Assembly: GCA_934725575.1 (NCBI GenBank)
Contig: CAKVCK010000009.1
Location: 55,562 to 119,561 of the forward strand
DNA from: an uncultured Bacteroidales bacterium
GTDB lineage: Bacteria > Bacteroidota > Bacteroidia > Bacteroidales > UBA932
Direction of reading: 5' to 3'
Length of the DNA: 64,000 nucleotides
Shown here one piece after another: positions 17,945-27,251 of this stretch. The position numbers and the translations under genes were made by a program. How positions within the stretch are numbered: the stretch's first letter is position 1; each line of letters begins with the position of its first letter. The notes beneath the pieces are model-generated. The model saw only the letters and a list, made by a program, of their open reading frames with translations, ran no database searches and was not told the DNA's origin.

Positions 17945-20794
17945 TTAAAGGTTGACCGTGACGGCGGCCCCGTTATAGACGGTTTCCACCCCTTTGGAAG
18001 CCTTAGGATAGGCGAAACCGTTTTCAGGAGTGACAAGCACGATGTTGAATTTCCGTTCAGTCAGCATTCCAGGAAATTCCCCCTTGCGATCACCGAGGGT
18101 GAGAGTCCTCGCCGAGTCATCGTAGGTGAAGGTTATCGTTGAGTACGCCCCCTTCTCATAATTGTAGTTGACATTCTCGTCCTCATAGAGGGTGAACGAG
18201 CCGTTCTTCCCGGCATAGACATAAAGGTCAATCACATCGGCCGGCTTCTCGTCAGACCATTGGATCTCCGGGCCGAACGGAATAATTGAACCCGCGCGGA
18301 CGTACAAAGGAATATATTCATAAGGTGCATCGACTGCGAGAGTCTGCCCACCGTTGATGAATTTGCCGTTGTAGAAGTCGTACCAACCCTCGCACTGAGG
18401 GAAATAGACGCTGCGGGAGCGGACTTTATATTCAGAGACAGGGCAAGGCATCAGAGCCGGGCCGAACATCCACTGGTCGCTGATGTCCGCCGCATTGCGG
18501 TCTGACGCGAAGTCCATCGGCAGCCCACGGAGCATAGTGTAGTCTTCGAAATGCACCGCGCCGGTCAATGAATAGAGGTACGGCATCAGGCGGTAGCGCA
18601 GCCTCATATAATAAAGGATGCTTGAATATGTCGGAGTCCCCTCCGGGGCTATGTTCCAGATCTCCCTCCGTGGCCATTGCCCGTGCGTGCGGAAGAGTGG
18701 TACGAACGTACCGAACTGGTGCCAACGGGTCTGAAGCTCACGCCATTCGTCGAGATCCGGGGTGACCTTGCCGGTGTTGTCAAAGGTAGAGACAGCGGCC
18801 ATAAACTTGTCCATCACACTGAATCCGCCGATGTCCATTCCCCAGAACGGCACACCGCTCATCGAGAAGTTCAGCCCGGCGGCCATCTGGGCGCGCATAT
18901 CATTCCAGCAGGTACCGATGTCGCCGCTCCAGGTGGAGGTCGAATATCTTTGCAGACCCGCGAAGCCGCTTCTCGTGAGCAGGAATACCCTCTTGTCCGG
19001 ATCTATTCCGCGCTGGCCGTTGTAGATGGCGTCCGCGTTAACAAGGGCGTAGGCGTTGAGATATTCGGTCGAAGGTCCGAGAGCCGTCGGAGTCGTCAAT
19101 GCCTTCTGGTAGTCCATCGGCAGGCAGTCACGCAGGTTCGGTTCGCTGGCATCCATCCACCAGGAATCAATCTTGCGGCCGAACTTCGAGTAAAGGCTTT
19201 CGTCCATCTGCTTCCAGAACATCTTCCGGCCACCTTCCGAGTAGGCGTCATAGAACGACTCAACATAGCCGAGCCAATCCTTGAGACTGTCCTTTTCCGC
19301 AAGGGTATAGACATAGCCGGCCTCCTTGAGTTCCTTATAATGCTCGGTGTTGACATAGAACTTCGGCCAGACGCTGATCATAAAACGTCCGTGCATAGCG
19401 TGAACGTCATCCAGCATCTTCTCCGGATCAGGGTAGCGTGTCTTGTCAAACTCGTGGCTTCCCCACTGGTCATCCTTCCAGTACTGCCAATCCTGGACGA
19501 TGTTGTCCACTGGAATATTCCTGCGCCTGAGCTCGGCAAGCGTTCCGACCAGATCCTCCTGGGTGCTGTACCGCTCACGGCTCTGCCAGAAGCCAAGAGC
19601 CCATTTCGGCATCACCTGCGCCTTGCCGGTTAGAGTTCTGTAACCGGAGATCACCTCGCCCATATCGTTCCCGGCGATATAATAGTAGTCCAACTCCGGG
19701 CTCATCTCCGACCAGAACGAGAATCGGCTCTGCTCGGCCTCCGTCCTTGGTTCGGCCACCCTGAGACCGATGTAGGAGACATCACCGTCCGGCCTCCACC
19801 GAACGTTTATCGGAGTCTTCTCGCCTTTCTTCAGACTGACTGTGAACTTGTAGGAATTCGGATTCCAAGCCGGTCTCCAGCGCTCGGAGACCACTTCCTT
19901 GCCGCCAATGGAGACACTCTGGAATCCAGCATAGTAAAGGATGAAATGATACTCAGAGTCCTGAGGAGCCTCGATGAAGCCTTCGAATGACACATTAGCG
20001 CCTTTGAGCGGCATCTTCGGGAGATTGGCGATAACCCATTCATTCTCATAGTAAAGGGAATCCTCCTGCCTTACGACAGGATCTCCGGTGGCCGGGGTGT
20101 AGGTCCCGGTCAGGCCCCCTTCACGGCCATCCTTGCCGTAAAGTTTGAACGCCTTGTTCAGCTGAAGATAAGGCTTCGGATTACCCCAGCGGCTCAAGGA
20201 GTAGTTATCGACAAGCACGCCATAGCCTCTGTTGCTGACCACGAACGGAATCGATACCTTGGTGTTATACTGGAAAAGTTCCTCGTTACCACCCTTGTGG
20301 TTGAATTCCATCGACTGCTGCTGGCCGAGGCCATAGAAAGCCTCATCCTCCGGGGAATCGAAAGTGAAGGCGGTGGAATATTCAGAACGTCCCTCAACGG
20401 TTATCGGTGTGAAACTCATTGTGTTGCCGTCAAGGAGTTTGGTTCCGTTCCTGTCGGAAAAGCTTACGGCTCCGTCCCTTAATCTTACCGAAGCGGTCAC
20501 CGAGGATGTGACGACAGACACCGTACTGTCTGTCGAACTTACCGTGAACTCCGGTCTGGCCTCCTGAGGGACTATGATCAGGCTTTTCCTGTCAGCGAAC
20601 CTTGACTCCGGCGTAGCCGTGACCCTGATGAGGTTGCCTCCCTTCACCTGAAGCCGCACAAGCGCCGGGCCGTCAGCGTTTCTTTCTGAAACTTTGACCG
20701 TTACTCCATCCGTAGTCTGTTTCCATCCCTTACTGTCACATCCAGCCAACGCTATGATGGCGAGCACCGACAAAAAGATATTCCCGCTTTTCAT
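17945..20794 (-). CDS. GH31 glycosidase with PA14 insert (alpha-xylosidase/alpha-glucosidase type), lipoprotein
   Basis: 949 residues from the ATG at 20794, which gives the lipoprotein signal MKSGNIFLSVLAIIALAGCD; an ATG eight codons earlier (20818) is possible. Domain order: galactose-mutarotase-like N domain (about 25-210), PA14-like insert (about 225-375, EGFIEAPQDSEYHFILYYAG), GH31 barrel, and C-terminal DUF5110-type beta domains. The nucleophile motif WMDASEPN near residue 550 and GDIGTCWNDM with GMDIGGF further on fit GH31; the WMDASEPN form plus PA14 resembles bacterial alpha-xylosidases. Cleaves terminal alpha-linked sugars outside the cytoplasm. Monocistronic, divergent from a DMT transporter. 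Confidence 0.9.
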   Translation of the reverse strand: MKSGNIFLSVLAIIALAGCDSKGWKQTTDGVTVKVSERNADGPALVRLQVKGGNLIRVTATPESRFADRKSLIIVPQEARPEFTVSSTDSTVSVVTSSVTASVRLRDGAVSFSDRNGTKLLDGNTMSFTPITVEGRSEYSTAFTFDSPEDEAFYGLGQQQSMEFNHKGGNEELFQYNTKVSIPFVVSNRGYGVLVDNYSLSRWGNPKPYLQLNKAFKLYGKDGREGGLTGTYTPATGDPVVRQEDSLYYENEWVIANLPKMPLKGANVSFEGFIEAPQDSEYHFILYYAGFQSVSIGGKEVVSERWRPAWNPNSYKFTVSLKKGEKTPINVRWRPDGDVSYIGLRVAEPRTEAEQSRFSFWSEMSPELDYYYIAGNDMGEVISGYRTLTGKAQVMPKWALGFWQSRERYSTQEDLVGTLAELRRRNIPVDNIVQDWQYWKDDQWGSHEFDKTRYPDPEKMLDDVHAMHGRFMISVWPKFYVNTEHYKELKEAGYVYTLAEKDSLKDWLGYVESFYDAYSEGGRKMFWKQMDESLYSKFGRKIDSWWMDASEPNLRDCLPMDYQKALTTPTALGPSTEYLNAYALVNADAIYNGQRGIDPDKRVFLLTRSGFAGLQRYSTSTWSGDIGTCWNDMRAQMAAGLNFSMSGVPFWGMDIGGFSVMDKFMAAVSTFDNTGKVTPDLDEWRELQTRWHQFGTFVPLFRTHGQWPRREIWNIAPEGTPTYSSILYYMRLRYRLMPYLYSLTGAVHFEDYTMLRGLPMDFASDRNAADISDQWMFGPALMPCPVSEYKVRSRSVYFPQCEGWYDFYNGKFINGGQTLAVDAPYEYIPLYVRAGSIIPFGPEIQWSDEKPADVIDLYVYAGKNGSFTLYEDENVNYNYEKGAYSTITFTYDDSARTLTLGDRKGEFPGMLTERKFNIVLVTPENGFAYPKASKGVETVYNGAAVTVNL

Positions 20795-20872
20795 TATTCC
20801 GAGATATTGGTTATTCATTAATATTCAAGCCCTAAATCAGCAGAATCTTAGTCAGCACCAAGGCCAGCAAGG

Positions 20873-20880
20873 CAAACTTA
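20873..20880 (-). promoter_or_regulatory. -7 element (TAAGTTTG) of the GH31 gene
   Basis: TAAGTTTG on the minus strand, about 80 bp before the GH31 start, within the divergent intergenic region. Confidence 0.5.
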
Positions 20881-20935
20881 CACAAAATAATCCACAGAAA
20901 AAAGCCCGCACCGACAGGTTTCTAAGGAAAAACAC

Positions 20936-20943
20936 TATCTTTG
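20936..20943 (+). promoter_or_regulatory. -7 element (TATCTTTG) of the first DMT transporter
   Basis: TATCTTTG on the plus strand, 24 bp before the ATG at 20967. Confidence 0.6.
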
Positions 20944-20966
20944 CAGCCTTATTTTGAAACAGGAAT

Positions 20967-21989
20967 ATGGTCAAGGCAAGGGAAAGCAAGGCTAAGGGTT
21001 TCTTTTTCGGAATATTAGCCGCAGTCAGTTATGGTGTGAACCCATTAGGCGCCAAGTATCTTTACGAGGAAGGGCTTAACGTGGAATCAGTGCTGTTTTA
21101 CAGGTATGGCCTGGCGGCGCTGATCATCGGAATCATTATGGGCGGAAAGATCCTGCTGCACAAGAAGGGATCCGCAGCTGCCGAAATGACAGGATGCGAG
21201 ACATTCCGGATCACCAAAGGCGAGCTCTCGACCCTGACCGCCCTGGGACTGATGTTCGTGATCTCATCCTTGACACTGTACTGTAGTTTTCTTTATATGG
21301 ACAGCGGAGTCGCCTGCTCACTGCTTTTCGTCTATCCAGTGATGACGGCCGTCCTGATGGCTATGCTTTACGGCGAGAAAATAACCAAGGCCACGGCCGC
21401 GGCCATAGCGCTTTCTCTGGTGGGAGTCCTCTTATTATATAAAGGTGACGGGGAAACCGTCCTCAGCACCGTAGGAGTACTCCTCGTGATGGTCTCCGCA
21501 TTGAGCTACGCCCTCTACATCATCGTGGCCAACCGTGCATCCGCTCCGGAATCAGAACTGGGCACCAGCCACAACAGGCTGGCCAGATTCATCCCGATGC
21601 CGCACAGGGTCTCGATCCACAGACTTGATATGTCCGCTATGAAACTGAGCTTCTACGTGTTGATCGTCTGCGCCGTGTCGATGGTCCTGTTCTCGTTCAC
21701 ATCCCCGGAAAGGCATCTTATGCCGCTGGTGACGGTTCGCGAATGGGGATATTCATTGATGCTCGCCATAGTCCCGACAGTATTCTCGCTCGTTTCGATG
21801 GGAATCGCCGTGCGCATCATCGGCTCCACCCCGACCGCCATTATGGGCGCACTTGAGCCTCTGACAGCAGTGGTGATCGGCCTCACCGTCTTCAAGGAAG
21901 CACTTACGGTCAATTTGGTCGTAGGTATCATACTGATTCTGACCGCCGTGACAATCATCATCATCGGCAAGGACAAAGCGAAGGCTTAG
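20967..21989 (+). CDS. EamA-type DMT family transporter
   Basis: 340 residues, ten predicted membrane helices in two EamA repeats (about 10-165 and 215-338), separated by a hydrophilic loop around 190-212. The start is the ATG in GGAATATGG right after a TATCTTTG promoter. Such drug/metabolite transporters export or import small metabolites; the substrate cannot be read from sequence. It converges on the esterase gene with a 1-bp gap, so transcripts may overlap. Confidence 0.85.
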   Translation: MVKARESKAKGFFFGILAAVSYGVNPLGAKYLYEEGLNVESVLFYRYGLAALIIGIIMGGKILLHKKGSAAAEMTGCETFRITKGELSTLTALGLMFVISSLTLYCSFLYMDSGVACSLLFVYPVMTAVLMAMLYGEKITKATAAAIALSLVGVLLLYKGDGETVLSTVGVLLVMVSALSYALYIIVANRASAPESELGTSHNRLARFIPMPHRVSIHRLDMSAMKLSFYVLIVCAVSMVLFSFTSPERHLMPLVTVREWGYSLMLAIVPTVFSLVSMGIAVRIIGSTPTAIMGALEPLTAVVIGLTVFKEALTVNLVVGIILILTAVTIIIIGKDKAKA

Positions 21990-21990
21990 A

Positions 21991-22809
21991 TCACTTGCCG
22001 GAATATTCAATGACCTTCAGAGGTCGTGGTGAAAGATTCCGGTACGCCCTGTCAAGTTCATCTGGCGACAATGTGTCCGGATTCAGCGTGCGCAGGCTAT
22101 CGGTGAGGGAATGCCTGAAAAGCCAGTCGTAGGTCTTTTGAATGTAGAAGCAGCGCGCCGGCCGGCCGTGATCCGCTCCCTTAAGATAAGTCACCTGCAC
22201 ACGGGATGCCTCACCCGATCTCTTCATCTCATCGACAACCCTTTGCGAAGCCTTCCACGAGACAGCCCTGTCCCCCGTACCGTGGATAATCCAAAGCGGC
22301 ACATTCCGCAGTCCGGAATAATCCTTCAGATCCCCTCCACCACACATAGCCATAGCCGCGGCGACCTTGTCAGGATAGGTCCCGGCGAAATCAATGGTGC
22401 CGTAGCCACCGAGACTCATTCCGACGACATAGACCCGGTTCGTGTCGATCGGATAATGTTCCTCTGACCAGCTCAGGACATTCATAATCCTCCGGGGATT
22501 CCACGCCCCACCCTTATCCAGCGGCGCGATGATCACCGCGTTGATGTCCACTCCCCTTGCGACTGCATCAATACAGCCGTACCTTCGCACCCTATTCAAA
22601 TCATTGCCGCAAACGCTCGCTCCGTGCAGGAATATGACCGCCGGGATCCTCGCGCTGTCTCCAACATCTCTGTTTTCAGGAATATGCACCCAGAAGTCAT
22701 AGCCGTCCCGCACGACTCCCTTATGCGAAATCAACTGAGCGGCCGCCGTCTGCCCGAACGCCATTAAGACCATCGCCCAAACCGCGGCCAAAGTGATGAA
22801 CCTTCTCAT
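21991..22809 (-). CDS. Secreted alpha/beta hydrolase (prolyl-oligopeptidase/esterase-like)
   Basis: 272 residues with a signal peptide (MRRFITLAAVWAMVLMAFGQ). The catalytic triad is recognisable: nucleophile Ser in VGMSLGGYG near residue 135, Asp in HGTGDRAV near 178, His in GADHGRPARC near 215. The N-terminal IFLHGASVCGND carries the oxyanion-hole HG. Similar to phospholipase/carboxylesterase and PHB-depolymerase-like hydrolases that act on extracellular esters. Single gene, convergent with the DMT gene. Specific substrate unknown. Confidence 0.82.
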   Translation of the reverse strand: MRRFITLAAVWAMVLMAFGQTAAAQLISHKGVVRDGYDFWVHIPENRDVGDSARIPAVIFLHGASVCGNDLNRVRRYGCIDAVARGVDINAVIIAPLDKGGAWNPRRIMNVLSWSEEHYPIDTNRVYVVGMSLGGYGTIDFAGTYPDKVAAAMAMCGGGDLKDYSGLRNVPLWIIHGTGDRAVSWKASQRVVDEMKRSGEASRVQVTYLKGADHGRPARCFYIQKTYDWLFRHSLTDSLRTLNPDTLSPDELDRAYRNLSPRPLKVIEYSGK

Positions 22810-22992
22810 TCTCTCTCAAAATCATTACACGGAGGCGATGTCCCGCAAATTTTTCGCCAAAATAGAGGAATATGCCTTCCTACGCTTCTGCCAGGGGCAC
22901 TCAAACAGGCTACAGGCTTCTGAATATTCCCGGAAAATGAGTAACTTCGCAAGCGGATTCAGAAGTTGCTTTCACTCTAAGAACATTTCAAG

Positions 22993-23010
22993 CAAATCAA
23001 AACAGCTTCT
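22993..23010. repeat. Left copy of an 18-bp inverted repeat flanking a DMT gene
   Basis: CAAATCAAAACAGCTTCT here is the exact reverse complement of 23909-23926, placing the two arms on either side of the 23022-23900 gene. Confidence 0.6.
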
Positions 23011-23021
23011 AAATATTGAAT

Positions 23022-23900
23022 ATGGGAGAATCGAATCTCAAGACGGCCTTCATCCAGCTGCACGTCAGCGTCCTGCTGGCCGGATTCACAGGATTGTTCG
23101 GCAAACTCATCACGCTCAACGAGGCCACGCTGGTCTGGTACAGGCTGTTCTTCACGACGGCCATACTCATCATATTCACAGGATTTCCGAAAGTCAGTTG
23201 GAGGAAGTTCCTTCAGATCGCCGACTGCGGCACGCTTCTGGGCCTCCACTGGGTTCTGTTCTACGCCTCCATCAAGGCGAGCAATGTGTCCATCGGAGTC
23301 GTGTGCTTCGCCAGTGTGGGATTCTTCACCTCCATCTTCGAGCCCCTGATATTCCACAAGCGGTTCTCCATCTCCGAGATGCTTCTCGCGCTCATCACCA
23401 TCGCCGGCCTGGTCTGCATATTCTCATTCGATTCCCGCTACCGCCTCGGCATCGCCCTTGGAATCGTCTCCGCCGCCGTTTGTTCCTTATATTCAATAAC
23501 AAACAAGAAGGCGAGCGAGGGCGTGAAGTCGAGGACAATGCTGCTTTACCAGATGGCGGGCGGCCTGATAGGAGTCTCCGTCCTGATTCCGCTGTACCTT
23601 CTGGTCTATCCTTCCGCACAACCCGTGCTGGTCTTTCCGACAGGATCCAACCTCTGGTGGCTGCTATGCCTCGCCCTCTTCTGCACCGTCGGCCTTTATA
23701 TGTTGCAGATCATAGTGTTAAGGAAGCTGTCCGCCTTCACGGTCAACCTCACGTACAACCTTGAGCCCTGCTACACCATCCTCATCGCCTTCATCGCCTT
23801 CGGTGAAGCCCGTGAACTGAACGCATCCTTCTACATCGGCATCTCGCTAGTCATCCTCAGCGTAGTCCTGCAATCCGTCCGCGCGTTGAGAAAAAGTTAG
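23022..23900 (+). CDS. EamA-type DMT family transporter
   Basis: 292 residues from the ATG at 23022 (an upstream TTG at 23016 is in frame but less likely). Ten hydrophobic helices in two EamA repeats; FYASIKASNVSIGVVCFASVGFFTSIFEPLIF is typical of the first repeat. A second DMT paralogue close to the one at 20967 but clearly divergent. Inner-membrane exporter or importer of unknown metabolite. It is followed by a strong hairpin and bracketed by an 18-bp inverted repeat. Confidence 0.85.
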   Translation: MGESNLKTAFIQLHVSVLLAGFTGLFGKLITLNEATLVWYRLFFTTAILIIFTGFPKVSWRKFLQIADCGTLLGLHWVLFYASIKASNVSIGVVCFASVGFFTSIFEPLIFHKRFSISEMLLALITIAGLVCIFSFDSRYRLGIALGIVSAAVCSLYSITNKKASEGVKSRTMLLYQMAGGLIGVSVLIPLYLLVYPSAQPVLVFPTGSNLWWLLCLALFCTVGLYMLQIIVLRKLSAFTVNLTYNLEPCYTILIAFIAFGEARELNASFYIGISLVILSVVLQSVRALRKS

Positions 23901-23908
23901 AAACTGTT

Positions 23909-23966
23909 TGAGAAGCTGTTTTGATTTGTTTGTTTTTCACCTCTATTTTCAAACGAATCAAAACAG
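23909..23966. terminator. Hairpin after the second DMT gene (and right copy of the 18-bp inverted repeat)
   Basis: 23914-23930 pairs with 23950-23966 over 17 bp with one mismatch (CTGTTTTGATT arm), followed by mixed sequence. 23909-23926 is also the reverse complement of 22993-23010. Likely terminator. Confidence 0.6.
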
Positions 23967-24084
23967 ATTATTCGGCTGCTGGAGGTTTTTCAGACTAATG
24001 TTTATGCCGCTTTGTGACAATACGTGAATGGCACACACTTTGATTATGTTCCTTCCCGGTTAGTTAATTTATTTATATACAACT

Positions 24085-24723
24085 ATGAAAAAGTTTATAA
24101 TCATAATGTGCCTGCTGTCGCTGACGGCAACGGCAGGATTCGCACAGACGGAAAAGCGCATTTACACAACATCGGAGAAAATCGCCATAGAGAACGCAAG
24201 GATCAACGCCGACTCAACCCTGAAGGCAAAGGCGACGGCTGACGCAAAGACACTGAAAGCAATCCAGAAAAGAATCGAAGCCGAACGAGACTCCGTAGAA
24301 TACGTGAACGCGGTTAAAGCTCTGGACTCCTTGAACTTCGTGTTGGAAGCCGACAAACTTGTTTTCAAGTACGGGAATATGGCTTTCGTGCAAAGCAACA
24401 CGAATTTCATCTCGCTCTATGATGACGAGGCTGTCGTCCAAGTCGCTCCATACAACGCCGGTGGACCTAATGGAGTGGGTGGAATCACTCTTGACGGACG
24501 CGCGTCAAACATAAAGATGCGCACGGACAAGAAAGGAACGATCACATATTCAATGAACATCCAAGGGGCGGCAATCTCGGCCGTGGTCACGATAACCCTT
24601 CCTAAAGGCAGCAGCACAGCCACTGCCGTGATCGAGCCGACATTCAGTTCCAACAGAATCACCTTGAGCGGGAAACTCGTTCCAAAGAAAGAGTCCATAG
24701 TGTTCAAAGGAACCTCAATCTAA
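24085..24723 (+). CDS. DUF4251 domain protein (exported)
   Basis: 212 residues. Signal peptide MKKFIIIMCLLSLTATAGFA. A charged, probably helical segment (about 22-75) precedes a beta-rich domain (about 85-212; FVQSNTNFISLYDDEAVVQVAPYNAGGPNGVGG) that matches DUF4251, a Bacteroidota periplasmic family without known function. Single gene followed by a 12-bp-stem terminator at 24772-24823 and then REP-like hairpins. Confidence 0.75.
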   Translation: MKKFIIIMCLLSLTATAGFAQTEKRIYTTSEKIAIENARINADSTLKAKATADAKTLKAIQKRIEAERDSVEYVNAVKALDSLNFVLEADKLVFKYGNMAFVQSNTNFISLYDDEAVVQVAPYNAGGPNGVGGITLDGRASNIKMRTDKKGTITYSMNIQGAAISAVVTITLPKGSSTATAVIEPTFSSNRITLSGKLVPKKESIVFKGTSI

Positions 24724-24771
24724 TGGGAGACAATTTTGGGATCATCATATGTACAAATCTTTCCATCAATC

Positions 24772-24823
24772 CGAATCTCCACAAGACAGGACCTCAACGA
24801 AATTCCTGTGTTGTGGAGATTCG
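24772..24823 (+). terminator. Strong hairpin after the DUF4251 gene
   Basis: CGAATCTCCACA (24772-24783) pairs perfectly with TGTGGAGATTCG (24812-24823), with an inner ACAGGA/TCCTGT stem. Confidence 0.65.
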
Positions 24824-24900
24824 AACATTTGGCAGAAAGGATTTGAAGTTCCCGCCCCCAAAGTGCATTCCTACAAATCAAAACGACTTCTCAGTAACGT

Positions 24901-25053
24901 TGTCCGGCATAATTGCGTTTATACGGATAAATCACTTTATTCAGAAGTTTTGTCCGGTCCAACAGCCTTTAGCCGGACAAGTCTACATTCTCAGTAACTT
25001 TATCCGGTCAAACAACTTTCCACCGGACGAAATCTCCGCCATCAGTTTTCCCG
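24901..25053. repeat. REP-like hairpin cluster 2 (three units, 50-bp step), 3' side of the RAYT
   Basis: Units start at 24901, 24951 and 25001 with right arms 22 bp later (24923, 24973, 25023). Sequence just before the first unit (CTTCTCAGTAACGT) matches the linker of unit 2 (ATTCTCAGTAACTT), so a decayed fourth unit probably starts near 24851. The cluster ends about 20 bp before the RAYT stop codon. Confidence 0.85.
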
Positions 25054-25072
25054 ATGCCACCTTAGGCGATTC

Positions 25073-25975
25073 TCACTTTTCCGCCGACAGAGGGAAAAGC
25101 GAATCTATCTCGTACTGAGGCAGCCCCAGAACCCTGCGGATCTGACCATTCGAGGAACGGTATTCGTAGCGGAGTTTCCGGGCGAGGTCAAATCTTTGAG
25201 GCTTGGTCAAGTCTTTAATGGAGGTGCCTCCGTAGTCGGACCGAACCAGGACACTCAGACGGGAGAACAGTTCCGCATCCGTCAAAAACTCACCGTCATC
25301 GAGTCCGGCAGCCAACTCTGCGTACGCCTCCACGTTCTTGCTTACCATCATAAAATAATGATGCGCATCTCGGAACATAGACATACCGAACTTGACGGCA
25401 CAATAATTCCACGGAGCGACATAACCGCCTATGACCTCCCACTCCACCGGAAGCACAGGAGTGCGGCATCTGAACATTTTTCTCTTATCGTCCACGAATA
25501 TCCGAGCCAACGTCTTACCCTTAGGCCAGTCCAGAAAATAATACCGCCCGGTCCCCCAAGGATAACTGAACGGAGTATGGGTGCGATCCGCCACATAGCC
25601 GTTCCGATTGGTATAAACGATGTTGTTGCGCAATGAACCCAGATCATCGATTTGATTGAGGGTTATCAGAAGGTCTTTCACCAGCGGAAAAAACCTCGAC
25701 AGCCTCTTCCGCACAAAGCCCCAAAACGCCAGGACAGCCTCCTTTTCAGCGGAAACCACAAAATGGAAATGGTTATTCATCACCTCGAACGCGATAATCC
25801 GAATCTCCGGAAAAAGTGCCGCCGCCTGAGCAATCACATTCATCACAAACACAAGATCTTCCCTTAACGCAAAAAGCAACGGAGTGTCCTTCCCCGAAGT
25901 ATAGGCGTGCCAATACGGTCCGCCATCCCTAAATGTCGCCTCGGAGCACCTTTCTCTTTCTATGAATATACCCAT
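25073..25975 (-). CDS. REP-associated tyrosine transposase (RAYT, IS200/IS605-like Y1 family)
   Basis: 300 residues from the ATG at 25975; an upstream in-frame ATG (26041) would add 22 residues. The HUH metal-binding motif is NNHFHFVV (His69, His71) and the catalytic tyrosine region is NNIVYTNRNGYVAD (Tyr121 the likely nucleophile), followed by FSYPWGTGRYYF, the RAYT equivalent of YxWSSYxxY. Proteins of this family cut and join single-stranded DNA at REP hairpins. The gene lies between hairpin clusters 2 and 3, the classic RAYT-REP arrangement, and is not flanked by IS ends. Family assignment is strong; activity on these repeats is inferred. Confidence 0.88.
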   Translation of the reverse strand: MGIFIERERCSEATFRDGGPYWHAYTSGKDTPLLFALREDLVFVMNVIAQAAALFPEIRIIAFEVMNNHFHFVVSAEKEAVLAFWGFVRKRLSRFFPLVKDLLITLNQIDDLGSLRNNIVYTNRNGYVADRTHTPFSYPWGTGRYYFLDWPKGKTLARIFVDDKRKMFRCRTPVLPVEWEVIGGYVAPWNYCAVKFGMSMFRDAHHYFMMVSKNVEAYAELAAGLDDGEFLTDAELFSRLSVLVRSDYGGTSIKDLTKPQRFDLARKLRYEYRSSNGQIRRVLGLPQYEIDSLFPLSAEK

Positions 25976-26065
25976 AATCTTTATCGTATTTTGTTTCGTA
26001 TATTTATTATACACTTTATGTCGTGCGCCACGAACTTCCACGTAAGCGATCAGCTATTCCTAACT

Positions 26066-26198
26066 TATCCACGTAAAGTCCATCTCTACGGACAAACGCC
26101 CTAAGTTCTGCATTTTATCCGGCCAGACCACGATTCCACGGAGGAAATATCGCCGGAGGGCCGTTTGTCCGGCCAAACGGCGTTTCAACGGACAAACC
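26066..26198. repeat. REP-like hairpin cluster 3 (three units, 50-bp step), 5' side of the RAYT
   Basis: Units start at 26066, 26116 and 26166; right arms at 26088, 26138 and 26188. The third has arms TTTGTCCG/CGGACAAA plus an inner AAAC/GTTT stem, the most complete palindrome of the family. Confidence 0.85.
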
Positions 26199-26209
26199 AA
26201 GACACCCGC

Positions 26210-26431
26210 TCAACTTAGACCGCCACAACTACCGGAGAATTCAGGAAACACAGTCTCTTCCTTACACCAGACAGTCTCTCGGATTATGGCATTGACCATC
26301 TTCCTCGTCACGCCATCACCGACTGTCGGCAAATAGATTTCCTCCTGATATTTGTTCGGGCAAGGAGATATTCTGACGGTGTCTTCTTCCCTCAGCTGGG
26401 CAAGTGGTACGATGAGTTCTCCTTTTCCCAT
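26210..26431 (-). CDS. Possible small protein of unknown function
   Basis: Open frame of 73 codons whose ATG lies 40 bp inside the end of the upstream 281-aa gene, in another frame. The product is hydrophilic with three cysteines in the C-terminal half and no recognisable domain. Its base composition is like the neighbours and it ends just before REP cluster 3. It may be a real overlapping gene, a remnant, or chance. Confidence 0.3.
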   Translation of the reverse strand: MGKGELIVPLAQLREEDTVRISPCPNKYQEEIYLPTVGDGVTRKMVNAIIRETVWCKEETVFPEFSGSCGGLS

Positions 26432-27237
26432 TTAATGAAATCGTCCTGAGAGTCAAGGTCATATCCATCAAGATTATACCCTTTGCTGGAATATTTGAAC
26501 ACGTCTCTGTCGCTCTCCGCCTCATACTCATCAGGAGAGTCAGGCTCGAAATCGTTATGCGTCCGGTACGCCACATACGCAAGCCTCCAATAATGCATAT
26601 AGACATTCAAAGTCATCTCCTTCAAAGTTGTCAGCGGACTCTTGCGAACCTTTTCAATGAGTTCAATCTCAGCCTCAGGATCATCCACACGCCTATACAG
26701 CGGACATATTCCGTTCAAGACCGAACGTTTGATAGTTCCGTACCTTTTCCAGTATGGAAGGTTCGCCTCAACATAGTCGTTATATTCATCAGGGTCCGCA
26801 CACACAGCGTCCACAATGGCCCTGACATATTCCTCCAAACGGAGCAACGGATTGAGGACATCGGTATATCTATGTTCCGAATCGCGTTCATCACCGACAA
26901 ACGGCCGGCTTCGAAGATCGATGAATTTGTGACGCTTGTCACTCAAGAGCATATAATGGAAACCACGATAGTTCCCCGTGGATATCCAGTACCAGATATT
27001 CCCGTTCCGGTCACGTTTGTCCTCACCCCAATAGTACCGCCTTCCCAGCAGATGAATTTCCAACCACAAGGAGCGTCTCGCGTCATCACCCATTACCTTA
27101 AGCCGATGCATCTCATTTTCAATCCGGAGCATCACCTCCAGAGAAGCATCGTCCACGACATTGCCGTTGAGAGCCCTGTCAAGACTCAACAGTGGCCAAA
27201 GTTCCTTATATTCAGGAACAATAATGTTGTTTACCAT
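26392..27237 (-). CDS. Hypothetical protein (281 aa)
   Basis: Not recognised. The product is hydrophilic, without signal peptide or membrane helix. It is rich in aromatic and charged residues (RRYYWGEDKRDRNGNIWYW, YNDYVEANLPYWKRYG) and ends in an acidic tail rich in Asp and Tyr (GYDLDSQDDFIKWEKE). Probably cytoplasmic. It stands alone between REP clusters 3 and 4. Codon usage resembles the native genes and GAATAT words are frequent on its strand, so it is probably resident rather than recently acquired. Confidence 0.7.
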   Translation of the reverse strand: MVNNIIVPEYKELWPLLSLDRALNGNVVDDASLEVMLRIENEMHRLKVMGDDARRSLWLEIHLLGRRYYWGEDKRDRNGNIWYWISTGNYRGFHYMLLSDKRHKFIDLRSRPFVGDERDSEHRYTDVLNPLLRLEEYVRAIVDAVCADPDEYNDYVEANLPYWKRYGTIKRSVLNGICPLYRRVDDPEAEIELIEKVRKSPLTTLKEMTLNVYMHYWRLAYVAYRTHNDFEPDSPDEYEAESDRDVFKYSSKGYNLDGYDLDSQDDFIKWEKENSSYHLPS

Positions 27238-27251
27238 CTTTATTAATATTT

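Noticed and set aside
22793..23764. 323-codon open frame on the plus strand
   Set aside because: Overlaps the DMT transporter in another frame; the composition is Arg/His-rich shadow sequence.
24901..25053. CRISPR array
   Set aside because: The 50-bp spacing looks array-like, but repeats are degenerate and palindromic, the linkers are similar between clusters rather than unique, there are only 2-4 units per cluster, and no cas gene is present.
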